DNA from: Rhodoligotrophos appendicifer
GTDB lineage: Bacteria > Pseudomonadota > Alphaproteobacteria > Rhizobiales > Im1
Length of the DNA: 64,000 nt
Reading direction: 5' to 3'
Assembly (NCBI RefSeq): GCF_007474605.1
Contig: NZ_VHKL01000001.1
Coordinates: 1-64,000 of the forward strand
This document shows positions 8,346 to 17,879 of this stretch, one piece after another (positions within the stretch are counted from its first letter, which is position 1; each line of letters opens with the position of its first letter). The notes under the pieces were generated by a model. The model saw nothing but the letters and a program-made list of their open reading frames with translations. It did not search any database and was not told the origin of the DNA. The position numbers and the translations under genes are program-made.

Positions 8346-9221
8346 CTAGCTGACCGCCTGCAGCTTGTCCTGCGTCTTCGTCTCGAAGTCGCTGGCATCA
8401 TGCCGCTCATGCAGCTGGCTTGCCGGGTCGCCGGTGATGCGATTCACCATCCGCCCGCGTTGCACCGCCGGCCTCTTGGCGATCTGGTCGGCCCAGCGAA
8501 TGACATGCGTGTATTCATGCACCTGCAGGAACTCGGCGGCGTCATATTGCAGCCCCTTGGCCAAGCCCCCATACCAGGGCCACACGGCCATGTCCGCGAT
8601 CGTATACGCATCGCCCGCGAGATATTCGCTCTCCGCCAGGCGCCGGTCCAGGACGTCCATCTGGCGCTTGACCTCCATGGCGAAGCGGTCGATGGCATAT
8701 TCGATCTTGAGGGGCGCATAGGCATAGAAGTGCCCGAACCCGCCGCCCAGATAGGGCGCCGCCCCCATTTGCCAGAACAGCCAGGACAGGCACTCCGCCC
8801 GCGCCGCTGCCTCGGTCGGCAGAAACGCCCCGAACTTTTCCGCGAGATAGACCAGGATCGCGCCGGACTCGAACACCCGGATGGGTTTCGGCCCGCTGCG
8901 ATCCATCAGCGCCGGGATCTTGGAATTCGGATTGATGGCCACGAAACCGCTGCCGAACTGTTCGCCATCGCCGATCTTGATCAGCCAGGCGTCGTACTCG
9001 GCCCCCTTATGTCCCCGGGCCAGCAGCTCCTCCAGCATGACCGTGACCTTGACGCCGTTGGGTGTCGCTAAGGAATAGAGTTGCAGGGGATGCTTCCCCA
9101 CCGGCAGCCCCTTGTCGTGGGTTGGGCCGGAGATGGGACGATTGATGCTGGCGAACCTGCCCCCGCTCTCCTTTGTCCAGCTCCAAACCTTCGGCGGCGT
9201 GTACTCGGTCGAGCTTGTCAT
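8346..9221 (-). CDS. yghU: Glutathione S-transferase-like disulfide-bond oxidoreductase (YghU family)
   Basis: A 291-residue protein that matches E. coli YghU closely along its length (YghU has 288 residues): N-terminal PPKVWSWTKESGGRFASINR, SGPTHDKGLPVGKHPLQLYS, TPNGVKVTVMLEELLARG, IGDGEQFGSGFVAINPNSKIPAL, and the family's C-terminal QLHERHDASDFETKTQDK. YghU proteins bind two glutathione molecules and reduce disulfides, with weak peroxidase activity. The ATG at 9221 has GGAG eight bases upstream. No partner gene is evident. Confidence 0.93.
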   Translation of the reverse strand: MTSSTEYTPPKVWSWTKESGGRFASINRPISGPTHDKGLPVGKHPLQLYSLATPNGVKVTVMLEELLARGHKGAEYDAWLIKIGDGEQFGSGFVAINPNSKIPALMDRSGPKPIRVFESGAILVYLAEKFGAFLPTEAAARAECLSWLFWQMGAAPYLGGGFGHFYAYAPLKIEYAIDRFAMEVKRQMDVLDRRLAESEYLAGDAYTIADMAVWPWYGGLAKGLQYDAAEFLQVHEYTHVIRWADQIAKRPAVQRGRMVNRITGDPASQLHERHDASDFETKTQDKLQAVS

Positions 9222-9308
9222 GATCTCAACTCCAGATGATCGGGCGGCAACGGTGTCGATGGTGCATCCATCCTGCCTCACGCTTACATAGTTGCGCCGC
9301 AGCAATGA

Positions 9309-10040
9309 TCAACGCCGCACGGCACCGATCGAGACGTCTTCTTGTTGAAAACGAGGCAGGCTTGGGGCGGTGCTCCCCTCCGCCTGGCCGGGTCCTTGCG
9401 GCCACCGCAGCAGTGCGTCTTCACCGGCCTGCGTCAGCCGGTATGAACCCCGCTCCACGCGCTCGAACCACCCATAGACATTCCGCAGCAGGATGGCTGC
9501 TGCATCGGCATAGTCTTGTTTCAGATCCCTCGGACGCCGTGCGCCATGCGCCAAGGCCGCCGCACAACCGAGGGCGCGCTGCCGGTAGGCCGTCATCAAT
9601 GGCATTCGCGACTGGCCCCCGACGGCCGGGTCGCCACGGCGCCGCCGATGCTCATGGATCAAGCGCGACCGGCGCTTCGGGTTTCGGCGCGGAGTCGCGG
9701 CCTCTGGGCTCACAAGCACCTGGACCTCCCCCGCCGGCGTAACACCGAGCAGGCCGAGTCCGAGGCGGCGGCAGAGATTTCGGAATCGCGCATCCCCCTC
9801 GCGTCCCTTCCCCAACTTGGAGAGCTTGGCTGCCAGCCACACCTCGTCGCTCGCAGCCAGCCGATCGACGCCCTGGAGGACCAGCTCGAGATTGAAAACC
9901 TGTTTCAGCTCCCCGATGACCACGACGGGCGGGTCTTCGCCGCTCAGTCCCACCAGATCGCAGCCGCCGATCTCGCCTTTGACCACATAGCCAAGGCGTT
10001 CGAGGAACGCTTTCACCGGCACGTAAAGCGCTGTTTCCAA
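9309..10040 (-). CDS. DUF2161 family putative PD-(D/E)XK-type phosphodiesterase
   Basis: A 243-residue protein starting METALYVPVKAFLERLGYVV, the typical N-terminus of DUF2161 (COG5482). The segment EIGGCDLVGL followed by PPVVVIGELKQVFNLELVLQGVDRL supplies the D...ExK pattern of a PD-(D/E)XK nuclease-like fold (GELKQ is the E-x-K). A winged-helix-like C-terminal part (ADAAAILLRNVYGWFERVERGSYRLT) follows. The start is TTG at 10040, supported by the family N-terminus and by GGAG seven bases upstream. Function is unknown; homologues are widespread single genes in alphaproteobacteria. Confidence 0.8.
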   Translation of the reverse strand: METALYVPVKAFLERLGYVVKGEIGGCDLVGLSGEDPPVVVIGELKQVFNLELVLQGVDRLAASDEVWLAAKLSKLGKGREGDARFRNLCRRLGLGLLGVTPAGEVQVLVSPEAATPRRNPKRRSRLIHEHRRRRGDPAVGGQSRMPLMTAYRQRALGCAAALAHGARRPRDLKQDYADAAAILLRNVYGWFERVERGSYRLTQAGEDALLRWPQGPGQAEGSTAPSLPRFQQEDVSIGAVRR

Positions 10041-10214
10041 GGGCGGCTCCGGGCTTGGGCGTGAAAGGATGCGGGGCAGCGCGAGCCGCCTCCATCCTCA
10101 ACCTATGCAGATCATCCTTACCAAAATCTTCCCGTCCGCCACTCTCTATGCGATCGGCCAGGGCGGCACGGTCTCGATTTAGAGGTTTGAGCCGGAAAAT
10201 TTTGGAGTATACCT

Positions 10215-10234
10215 GAATGGCAGCGCTGCCATTC
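10215..10234. promoter_or_regulatory. LacI-family operator upstream of the dehydratase gene
   Basis: GAATGGCAGCGCTGCCATTC is a perfect 20-base palindrome ending 28 bases before the dehydratase start. The central CG-containing palindrome is the usual LacI/GalR-family operator style, and its 14-base core TGGCAGCGCTGCCA recurs upstream of the LacI gene (13175-13188). A possible sigma-70 promoter lies just upstream (TTTGAG at 10186, TATACC at 10208, spacing 16), which would put the operator over the transcription start. Confidence 0.75.
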
Positions 10235-10262
10235 CATGCCGCCCGATCTGCCGGAGTTTGCC

Positions 10263-12080
10263 ATGAGCCATCCTGTCCAGCCCAGAACCCTTCGCTCTCG
10301 CGCATGGTTCGACAATCCCTCGAATGCCGACATGACGGCGCTCTATCTCGAGCGCTACCTGAATTACGGCCTGTCGCTGGAGGAGCTGCAATCGGGCAAG
10401 CCCATCATCGGCATCGCCCAGACCGGCTCTGACCTGTCCCCCTGCAACCGTCATCATCTGGAGCTCGCCAAGCGTGTCCGCGAGGGCATCCGCGAGTCGG
10501 GCGGCATTGCAATCGAGTTCCCCGTCCACCCGATCCAGGAGACCGGCAAGCGCCCGACCGCTGGCCTTGACCGCAATCTCGCTTATCTCGGCCTGGTGGA
10601 AGTCCTCTACGGTTATCCTATCGACGGGGTGGTCCTCACTATCGGCTGCGACAAGACCACGCCGGCCTGCCTCATGGCGGCCGCGACCGTGAACCTCCCC
10701 GCCATCGCCCTCTCCGTCGGCCCCATGCTGAACGGCTGGTTCCGGGGTGTGCGCACTGGCTCGGGCACGATCGTATGGAAGGCCCGTGAGCTGATGGCGG
10801 CGGGAGAGATCGACTATGCCGGCTTCATCAAGCTCGTAGCCTCGTCAGCCCCCTCCACGGGCTTCTGCAACTCCATGGGGACGGCGACGACGATGAATTC
10901 CTTGGCTGAAGTGCTGGGGATGCAGCTCCCCGGCTCCGCCGCCATTCCGGCCCCCTATCGCGACCGTCAGGAGATGGCCTATCGCACGGGCAAGCGCATC
11001 GTCGACATGGTTCATGAGGATCTGAAGCCCTCCGACATCATGACCCGCGACGCCTTCATCAATGCGATCAGGGTCAACTCCGCCATCGGCGGCTCGACCA
11101 ACGCGCCCGTGCACTTGAACGGATTGGCTCGGCACATCGGTGTCGAGCTTTCCGTCGACGACTGGCAGGCCTATGGCGAGGAAATCCCCCTGCTTGTGAA
11201 CCTGCAGCCCGCCGGCGAATATCTCGGCGAGGACTACTATCGCGCCGGCGGTGTTCCCGCCGTGGTGAACCAGTTGATGCTTCAGGGCCTGATTGTTGAA
11301 GACACCATGACCGTGAACGGTCGCACCCTCGGCGACAATTGCCGTGGTGCGGAGATCATCGATGAGGAGGTCATTCGCCCATTTGACCGCCCGCTCATGA
11401 CCCATGCGGGCTTCCGCGTGCTGAAGGGCAACCTCTTCGACAACGCCATCATGAAGCTCTCGGTGATCTCGGCCGAGTTCCGCGAGCGATACCTGTCGAA
11501 CCCCGACGATCCCATGGCGTACGAAGGCAAGGCGATCGTCTTCGACGGACCTGAGGACTATCACGCCCGAATCGATGACCCATCCTTGGAAATCGATGAG
11601 CATTCGGTCCTTTTCATGCGCGGCGCCGGCCCGATCGGCTATCCCGGTGCGGCCGAGGTCGTCAACATGCGCGCCCCCGATTACCTCCTCAAGCAGGGCA
11701 TCCATACCCTCGCCTGCATCGGCGACGGCCGCCAGTCCGGCACCTCCGGTTCGCCGTCCATCCTCAATGCATCGCCCGAGGCTGCGGCCGGTGGCGGATT
11801 GTCCCTGCTCCGAACCGGCGACCGCGTGCGCATCGACCTGGAGCGCGGCACCGCGAATATGCTGGTGCCGGAGGAAGAGCTCGAGGCACGTCGCGCAGCC
11901 ATGCAGGACGCGGGAGGCTATCCCTACCCCGCCCACCAGACCCCCTGGCAGGAGATCCAGCGCGGCATCGTCTCCCAACTCGATGTGGGCATGGTGCTCA
12001 AGCCGGCACTCGCCTATCAGCGCCTGGCTCAAGGCGGCATCAACGGCAAGGGCCCCCTTGTCCCTCGCGACAATCACTGA
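10263..12080 (+). CDS. IlvD/Edd family sugar-acid dehydratase
   Basis: A 605-residue IlvD/Edd dehydratase, long like the pentonate/aldonate dehydratases rather than dihydroxy-acid dehydratase. Iron-sulfur ligand cysteines are visible at C61 (SPCNRHH), C129 ([11 protein letters not shown]) and C202 ([13 protein letters not shown]). The Ser of the active-site segment near the C-terminus is in [20 protein letters not shown]. Such enzymes dehydrate aldonic acids to 2-keto-3-deoxy acids. The ATG at 10263 ([20 protein letters not shown]) has GGAG seven bases upstream. Context (LacI operator, divergent sugar importer) supports a carbohydrate role; the exact sugar acid is not determinable. Confidence 0.9.
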   Translation: MSHPVQPRTLRSRAWFDNPSNADMTALYLERYLNYGLSLEELQSGKPIIGIAQTGSDLSPCNRHHLELAKRVREGIRESGGIAIEFPVHPIQETGKRPTAGLDRNLAYLGLVEVLYGYPIDGVVLTIGCDKTTPACLMAAATVNLPAIALSVGPMLNGWFRGVRTGSGTIVWKARELMAAGEIDYAGFIKLVASSAPSTGFCNSMGTATTMNSLAEVLGMQLPGSAAIPAPYRDRQEMAYRTGKRIVDMVHEDLKPSDIMTRDAFINAIRVNSAIGGSTNAPVHLNGLARHIGVELSVDDWQAYGEEIPLLVNLQPAGEYLGEDYYRAGGVPAVVNQLMLQGLIVEDTMTVNGRTLGDNCRGAEIIDEEVIRPFDRPLMTHAGFRVLKGNLFDNAIMKLSVISAEFRERYLSNPDDPMAYEGKAIVFDGPEDYHARIDDPSLEIDEHSVLFMRGAGPIGYPGAAEVVNMRAPDYLLKQGIHTLACIGDGRQSGTSGSPSILNASPEAAAGGGLSLLRTGDRVRIDLERGTANMLVPEEELEARRAAMQDAGGYPYPAHQTPWQEIQRGIVSQLDVGMVLKPALAYQRLAQGGINGKGPLVPRDNH

Positions 12081-12084
12081 AAAC

Positions 12085-13098
12085 TCAGGTCGTCGTTCCC
12101 TCGATCAGCTGGAAGGCGACCTCCACCACCGTCGGTGGTCCATCCTCCAGGATCAGCCTTGCGCCGATCTCCCCGACCTGCGTCCGCGGGGTGAGCACCG
12201 TCGTCAACGGCTGCGGGGCGAACCGTCCGATGTCGAGCCCGTTATAGCCCATAATGGCGAGCTGCGAGGGGATGGCAAGTCCCGACGCGATGCAGTGGAA
12301 GACGCCCCCCATCGCGAAGTCGTCATTGGAAAAATAGACGGCATCGAAAATCTTGCCGCGGCCCAGCAATCGCTCCAGCGCCGCACGGCCAGCCTCCGTC
12401 GATGAAGTCCCGGTGATGATCTCCATGTCGACCAGATCCAAGCCGCACTCCAGCAGCACGCTGCGAAATCCCTCATACCGCTTGGCCGACCGTGAATCGC
12501 TGTCGAACGCCGGGCCGACATAGCCGATCGATCGATAGCCTTTCGCGATCAGATGCTTGGCGCTCGTGGCACCGGCCTCCCGCTGTGAGAAGCCCACGAC
12601 GATGTCCATCCCCTCCCCGTCCGTGTCGAGAAGCTCGCCGACGCGCACCCCGCTGCTGGCGAGCATCGCTCGGGTGCGCGGCGTATGCTCCAGGCCCACC
12701 AGCAGGAAGCCTGCGGGACGCCATGCCAGCATCGACTGCACCAGAGCTTCCTCTTGCGCGAAGTCGTACTCCGTCACCCCGATCACCGGCTGGTACCCGT
12801 GCGGCGTGAGCGATCGCGCAGCACCGCTGAGGAGATCCGGGAAGACGATGTTGTGGAGCGATGGGATGACGATGCCCACCAGGTTTGATCCCGCGGATGC
12901 CAACGCGCCTGCCACGCGGTTCGGCACATAGCTCAGCTGCTCCACCACCTCCATGACCCGCGCGCGGGTCTCGTCGGAGAACGAGCCATGGTTGCGCAGC
13001 ACCCGCGAAACCGTGGACATTCCCAGGCCGGCGGCCTCGCTGACCTCCCGCAGGGTGACCGCCTTGGTCGCCTTCGAGCCCCGTCCGTGTTGCGTCAT
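12085..13098 (-). CDS. LacI family transcriptional regulator (GntR-like sugar-acid repressor)
   Basis: A 337-residue LacI-family regulator. The DNA-binding region reads TLREVSEAAGLGMSTVSRVL with the hinge helix YVPNRVAGALAS, followed by the periplasmic-binding-like domain (NLVGIVIPSLHNIVFPDLLSG ... GFSQREAGATSAKHLIAKGY ... YFSNDDFAMGG). The layout resembles gluconate repressors (GntR of E. coli type). ATG at 13098 is preferred over an upstream GTG because GGGAG lies seven bases upstream. It converges on the dehydratase gene and is divergent from the ABC importer; the shared palindromes point to control of both and of itself. Confidence 0.9.
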   Translation of the reverse strand: MTQHGRGSKATKAVTLREVSEAAGLGMSTVSRVLRNHGSFSDETRARVMEVVEQLSYVPNRVAGALASAGSNLVGIVIPSLHNIVFPDLLSGAARSLTPHGYQPVIGVTEYDFAQEEALVQSMLAWRPAGFLLVGLEHTPRTRAMLASSGVRVGELLDTDGEGMDIVVGFSQREAGATSAKHLIAKGYRSIGYVGPAFDSDSRSAKRYEGFRSVLLECGLDLVDMEIITGTSSTEAGRAALERLLGRGKIFDAVYFSNDDFAMGGVFHCIASGLAIPSQLAIMGYNGLDIGRFAPQPLTTVLTPRTQVGEIGARLILEDGPPTVVEVAFQLIEGTTT

Positions 13099-13174
13099 GC
13101 TCCCGCTCCCGGCGGCCTCACTCGCCACTCGCAGCAGCGCAAAGCGGTCGATGATACACCCTTTTATGACACGA

Positions 13175-13188
13175 TGGCAGCGCTGCCA
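13175..13188. promoter_or_regulatory. Second LacI-family operator, between the regulator and ABC importer genes
   Basis: TGGCAGCGCTGCCA repeats exactly the core of the palindrome at 10215-10234. It lies 77 bases upstream of the LacI start and 123 bases upstream of the ABC ATPase start, so it can control both divergent units. Confidence 0.75.
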
Positions 13189-13311
13189 ATTGCTAGTTGC
13201 CAGCCCCTGAAGAATGAGTTACCGATTCAGGCGATGCTGTGAATGAGAGCGGCCTACCGCCAGATGCAGCGCCCGGTTCCGCAGAAATCGGACCGAGGGA
13301 GGAATGAATTT

Positions 13312-14376
13312 ATGGCGTCAGTCGACATCGACGACGTACGCAAGTCCTTTGGATCGCACTCGGTCATCAAGGGCGTGACCGTCAACATCGAAGATGGCGA
13401 GTTCGTCACTCTGGTCGGCCCTTCGGGCTGTGGCAAGTCCACCCTTCTGCGCATGCTGGCGGGGCTGGAGCACATCACCTCCGGACAGATCCGCATCGGC
13501 AACCGCGTTGTGAACGATCTTCCGCCGAAAGATCGCGACGTGGCGATGGTGTTCCAGAACTACGCCCTCTACCCCCACATGACGGTGGCCCAGAATATGG
13601 CCTTCTCTCTGTTGTTGAAGGGAGCTTCGAAGGCCGAAATCGAGGAGAAGGTGAAGCCCGCAGCGGCCATTCTCGGCCTGTCGGGTCTGCTCGACCGCTA
13701 TCCTCGCCAGCTCTCCGGAGGCCAGCGCCAGCGCGTCGCCATGGGACGCGCCATCGTTCGCGATCCACAGGTCTTCCTCTTCGACGAGCCCCTCTCGAAC
13801 CTCGATGCGAAACTCCGTGTCTCCATGCGCACGGAGATCAAGAACCTGCATCACCGCCTCACCACGACCACCGTTTACGTCACCCATGACCAGATCGAAG
13901 CCATGACCATGGCCGACAAGATCGTCGTCATGCAGGATGGAATCGTGGAGCAGATCGGCGCCCCGCTTGAGCTTTACGACTCGCCGAACAGCATCTTCGT
14001 GGCCGGCTTCATCGGTTCGCCCGCCATGAACATGCTGCGGGGCCGGCTGGACCCCGCCGATCCGACGCGATTCCTGGCGGGCGGCGATATCGTTCTGCCC
14101 ATCGCGCGCCCGGCAAACGGGGCCCAGGGGCGCGATCTCGTCTACGGCGTCCGGCCCGAGGCGATTGTGCTGGGCGGACCGATATCTCTGCGGGTCATCG
14201 TGGTCGAGCCCACCGGTTCGGAAAGCCAGGTCGTGGCGATGCTGGGCGACACGGAGATCACCTGCGTCTTCCGGGAGCGCGTCCAGGCGCGTCCTGGGGA
14301 GACTGTGAATGTGTCCATAGATCCTGCCGCCGTTCACCTCTTCGACGCGAAGTCGGGAGCCCGGTTGGCACACTGA
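13312..14376 (+). CDS. Sugar ABC transporter ATP-binding protein (MsmK/UgpC/MalK family)
   Basis: A 354-residue CUT1-type ATPase with Walker [10 protein letters not shown] at residues 36-44, signature [16 protein letters not shown], Walker [17 protein letters not shown], switch His in [14 protein letters not shown], and a C-terminal regulatory OB-like domain (about residues 235-354) that includes VYGVRPEAI. It energises the two permeases encoded downstream. The start at 13312 follows GGGAGG; a nearer ATG at 13304 is out of frame. First gene of the importer operon, with the LacI-type operator upstream. Confidence 0.93.
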   Translation: MASVDIDDVRKSFGSHSVIKGVTVNIEDGEFVTLVGPSGCGKSTLLRMLAGLEHITSGQIRIGNRVVNDLPPKDRDVAMVFQNYALYPHMTVAQNMAFSLLLKGASKAEIEEKVKPAAAILGLSGLLDRYPRQLSGGQRQRVAMGRAIVRDPQVFLFDEPLSNLDAKLRVSMRTEIKNLHHRLTTTTVYVTHDQIEAMTMADKIVVMQDGIVEQIGAPLELYDSPNSIFVAGFIGSPAMNMLRGRLDPADPTRFLAGGDIVLPIARPANGAQGRDLVYGVRPEAIVLGGPISLRVIVVEPTGSESQVVAMLGDTEITCVFRERVQARPGETVNVSIDPAAVHLFDAKSGARLAH

Positions 14377-14524
14377 GCACTGCCGGTCCTCGGCATCGTT
14401 GCCGGGTCCGCAGGAGAAGGATCGCCAAGGGTGCGACAGATGCCCAAGGCGCGAACAAGGGCGCCATGCCGTGCAGCGCAAACCCGCGTGAGACGGGAGT
14501 AGCCCCGACAAAGGAGGAGACGCG

Positions 14525-15844
14525 ATGCCCATGAATCGTAGACAGCTTCTTGCAGGAACCACCACCCTTGCTGCAGCCGCGGCCCTTGGCGGAACGCTCG
14601 GTGCGGGGCGATCTTCGGCCCAGGGCGCCATTCCCACCTTCACCCCCGAGCAGGGAGCCACGCTCCGGCTCCTTCGTTGGGTGCCCTTCGTGAAGGGCGA
14701 GGAAGAAGCCTGGAACGCCAACACCAAGGCCTTTACCGACGCGACCGGCGTTCAGGTCCGCATCGACCAGGAAAGCTGGGAGGACGTCCGGCCCAAGGCG
14801 GCCGTGGCGGCGAATATCGGCTCCGGCCCTGATATGGTCATGGGCTGGTTCGACGATGTCTTCCAATATCCCGACAAGCTGGTCCCCCTGACCGACCTCG
14901 GCACCGCTCTCGGCGCCGCCAATGGGGGCTGGTACGAGGGCGTCGAGGGCTATGCCCGTCGTGGCGACGAGTTCATCGCGCTGCCGCTCTGCGCCATCGG
15001 CAACGCCATCTGCTATCGCAATAGCCAGGTCGAGAAGGCCGGGTTCTCCAAATTTCCGACCGACACCGCCGGTTTCCTCGAACTGTGCAAGGCGCTGAAG
15101 GCCAACAACACCCCGGCGGGCTTCCCCCACGGCAAGGCGGTGGGTGACGGCAACAACTATGCCCATTGGCTGCTATGGAGTCATGGCGGTCGCATGGTCG
15201 ACGAGAACGGCAAGGTCGCCATCAACAGCCCTGAGACGATGAAGGCGATCGAATACGCCAAGAGCCTCTACGAAACCTTCATCCCGGGAACCGAGAGCTG
15301 GCTCGACATCAACAACAATCGCGCCTTCCTTGCCGGCAAGATCTCGGTCACGGCCAACGGAGTGTCGCTCTACTACGCAGCGACCAAGGATCCCGCCATG
15401 AAGGAGCTGGCCGATGACATCCGCACCGTCAACCTGCCCGTCGGTCCCGTCGGCAAGTCGGTTGAGCTGCACCAGACTTCGACCCTCGCCGTCTTCAAGC
15501 ATACGAAATACCCGGAAGCGGCGAAGGCCTATCTCGCCTTCATGTACCAGCCCGACAAGATGAACGCCTGGATCACCGGTGCCAGCGCCTATTGCTGTCA
15601 GCCGTTGAAGGCGTTCGAGAACAACCCCGTCTGGACCTCGACGCCCATTCACGAACCCTATTCGCGTGCGTCCGCCACGCTGCGGCCCAACGGCTATGCG
15701 GGTCCCCTGGGCTATGCCTCTGCCGGCGTCATGGCCGATTATGTTCTCGTCGACATGTTCGCCGAGGCCGTGACCGGCCAGCGCAAGCCCGAGGAGGCGA
15801 TCGCCAACGCCGAACGGCGCACCAACCGCTACTACCGCATCTGA
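14525..15844 (+). CDS. Sugar ABC transporter substrate-binding protein (family 1)
   Basis: A 439-residue extracellular binding protein. The N-terminus MPMNRRQLLAGTTTLAAAAA has a twin-arginine-type signal (RRQLLAG followed by an Ala-rich hydrophobic stretch) ending near SSAQG, so export is probably by the Tat route. The mature part has family 1 traits: TKAFTDATGVQVRIDQESWEDV, DMVMGWFDD, and a C-terminal AYCCQPLKAFENNPVW. A strong AAAGGAGGAGA precedes the ATG. It delivers substrate to the permeases encoded next; the ligand is presumably a sugar or sugar acid related to the dehydratase. Confidence 0.92.
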   Translation: MPMNRRQLLAGTTTLAAAAALGGTLGAGRSSAQGAIPTFTPEQGATLRLLRWVPFVKGEEEAWNANTKAFTDATGVQVRIDQESWEDVRPKAAVAANIGSGPDMVMGWFDDVFQYPDKLVPLTDLGTALGAANGGWYEGVEGYARRGDEFIALPLCAIGNAICYRNSQVEKAGFSKFPTDTAGFLELCKALKANNTPAGFPHGKAVGDGNNYAHWLLWSHGGRMVDENGKVAINSPETMKAIEYAKSLYETFIPGTESWLDINNNRAFLAGKISVTANGVSLYYAATKDPAMKELADDIRTVNLPVGPVGKSVELHQTSTLAVFKHTKYPEAAKAYLAFMYQPDKMNAWITGASAYCCQPLKAFENNPVWTSTPIHEPYSRASATLRPNGYAGPLGYASAGVMADYVLVDMFAEAVTGQRKPEEAIANAERRTNRYYRI

Positions 15845-15905
15845 CCTGTGCGGACACCGGGCGGAGGTCGTCGAGCCCTTCGCCCGGGCACCCCCGGAGA
15901 TGGCT

Positions 15906-16859
15906 ATGTCCAGTACCCCTGTTCTTGACCGAGCGTTGACACTCGAAAAGCGGCCGTCCAGGCTTGAGAACCTCTCTCAGAGCCGGAACGGGCTTGGCCT
16001 TCTCTTCATGCTGCCCGCCGTGGCGTTTCTCGTGTTCTTTCTCACCTATCCTCTGGGCCTCGGGGTCTGGCTCGGCTTCACCGATGCCTCGATCGGCCGT
16101 CCCGGCGTCTTCATCGGTTTGGAGAACTACATCTGGCTCTGGAACGATTCCGTCTTCTGGCTCTCGGTCTTCAACACCGTCCTCTACACCTCCGTCGCCT
16201 CCGTCCTGAAATTCGGCCTCGGCCTCTGGCTCGCCTTGCTCCTGAACGAGCACATGCCCTTCAAGAACCTGTTTCGCGCCATCATTCTCCTCCCCTGGGT
16301 GGTGCCGACGGTTCTCTCGGCCCTGGCCTTCTGGTGGCTGTTCGACTCGCAATTCTCGATCATTTCCTGGGTCCTGATGCAGGCTGGAATCATCACCGGG
16401 CCGATCAACTTCCTGGGCGATCCGAACCATGCCCGCGCCTCGGTCATTGCGGCGAATGTCTGGCGCGGCATTCCCTTCGTGGCGATTTCCCTGCTGGCGG
16501 GCCTTCAGACGATCCCGCAATCGCTCCACGAGGCCGCGGCCCTTGATGGCGCCACCTCCTGGCAGCGCTTCCGCCGCATCACGCTGCCGCTGCTCACCCC
16601 CATCATCGCGGTGGTCATGACCTTTTCGGTGCTGTTCACCTTCACCGATTTCCAGCTCATCTACGTGCTCACCCGGGGCGGCCCCGTCAACGCCACCCAT
16701 CTCATGGCGACGCTCTCCTTCCAACGCGCCATCCCGGGGGGCCAGCTCGGCGAAGGCGCCGCGATCGCCGTCGCAATGATCCCCTTCCTTCTTGCCGCGA
16801 TCCTGTTCAGCTATTTCGGCCTGCAACGCCGCAAGTGGCAGCAGGGTGGCATTGATTGA
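15906..16859 (+). CDS. Sugar ABC transporter permease (MalF/UgpA-like)
   Basis: A 317-residue inner-membrane permease with six predicted helices. It starts with a cytoplasmic tail, then GLLFMLPAVAFLVFFLTYPL, and carries the EAA loop that docks the ATPase as HEAAALDGATSWQRFRRITLPLLTP. ATG 15906 is preferred to the ATG at 15900, because GGAG overlaps the first ATG but is six bases from the second. The gene ends ten bases before the second permease gene. Confidence 0.92.
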   Translation: MSSTPVLDRALTLEKRPSRLENLSQSRNGLGLLFMLPAVAFLVFFLTYPLGLGVWLGFTDASIGRPGVFIGLENYIWLWNDSVFWLSVFNTVLYTSVASVLKFGLGLWLALLLNEHMPFKNLFRAIILLPWVVPTVLSALAFWWLFDSQFSIISWVLMQAGIITGPINFLGDPNHARASVIAANVWRGIPFVAISLLAGLQTIPQSLHEAAALDGATSWQRFRRITLPLLTPIIAVVMTFSVLFTFTDFQLIYVLTRGGPVNATHLMATLSFQRAIPGGQLGEGAAIAVAMIPFLLAAILFSYFGLQRRKWQQGGID

Positions 16860-16869
16860 GGCCGCAGCC

Positions 16870-17766
16870 ATGACAGACAAGGCGACCACACCCAGGATTG
16901 TTCAAGACGACGTCACCGGCTTGCAGCAGTTCAACTCCCTGCCGCGGCGCATTCTCATGCTCTATTTGCCGCTCGGCGTCTTCCTGTTCGTGCTGCTCTT
17001 CCCCTTCTACTGGATGGCCATCACCGCCATCAAACCAAACGCGCAGCTCACCAACTATTCGGTCTACAGCCCCTTCTGGGTGGTTGAGCCGACCCTTGAG
17101 CACATCCGCTATCTCCTCTTCGAGACCTCCTATCCCGGCTGGCTCTGGAACACGATGATCGTCGCCGTCTTCGCGACCATTCTCTCTCTCGCCGCCGCGG
17201 TCTTTGCCGCCTATGCGATCGAGCGGATCCGCTTCACCGGCGCCCGGGTGACGGGTCTCATGATCTTTCTGGCCTATCTCGTCCCGCCCTCCATCCTCTT
17301 CATCCCCCTCGCGGTGCTCGTCTTCCAGATCGGCATCTACGATTCGCGTCTGGCGCTGATCCTCACCTATCCGACTTTCCTCATCCCCTTCTGCACCTGG
17401 CTCCTCATGGGCTATTTCCGCTCCATTCCCTTCGAGCTGGAGGAGAGTGCTCTGGTCGATGGCGCGACGCGCTGGCAGATTCTGACGAAGATCATGCTGC
17501 CCCTCGCGGTACCGGGCCTCATTTCGGCGGGAATCTTCGCCTTCACCCTGTCCTGGAACGAGTTCATCTACGCCCTCACCTTCATCGCATCTTCCGAAAA
17601 CAAGACGGTTCCCGTCGGGGTCCTCACGGAACTCGTTCGCGGCGACGTCTACGAATGGGGATCCCTGATGGCGGGCGCTCTCATCGGCTCGCTGCCGGTG
17701 GTCATCCTCTATTCCTTCTTCGTCGACTACTACGTCTCCTCCATGACCGGTGCCGTGAAGGAATAG
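16870..17766 (+). CDS. Sugar ABC transporter permease (MalG/UgpE-like)
   Basis: A 298-residue second permease of the CUT1 importer. Hydrophobic segments begin ILMLYLPLGVFLFVLLFPFY; the EAA loop is ELEESALVDGATRWQILTKI. The sequence SWNEFIYALTFI is typical of MalG-type subunits. Translation starts at the ATG at 16870, just after the first permease's stop codon. Last gene of the four-gene importer. Confidence 0.92.
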   Translation: MTDKATTPRIVQDDVTGLQQFNSLPRRILMLYLPLGVFLFVLLFPFYWMAITAIKPNAQLTNYSVYSPFWVVEPTLEHIRYLLFETSYPGWLWNTMIVAVFATILSLAAAVFAAYAIERIRFTGARVTGLMIFLAYLVPPSILFIPLAVLVFQIGIYDSRLALILTYPTFLIPFCTWLLMGYFRSIPFELEESALVDGATRWQILTKIMLPLAVPGLISAGIFAFTLSWNEFIYALTFIASSENKTVPVGVLTELVRGDVYEWGSLMAGALIGSLPVVILYSFFVDYYVSSMTGAVKE

Positions 17767-17879
17767 CCGGGCTCTTCGGCGGAGCGGGCAATTTCGAACA
17801 TTTCTCGTCGGCGCGGAACATACTGCTCCATGGCGCATTCTCGGTGGGCAATGTTGGGCTGCGTCGAAGGGAGCGACAG

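Noticed and set aside
10845-12077. 410-codon open frame opposite the dehydratase gene
   Set aside because: The sense strand encodes an unmistakable IlvD/Edd enzyme; the antisense product has no recognisable domain.
13318-14727. 469-codon open frame opposite the ABC ATPase gene
   Set aside because: Shadow of a strongly conserved ATPase, and the frame would cover the intergenic region and the binding-protein start.
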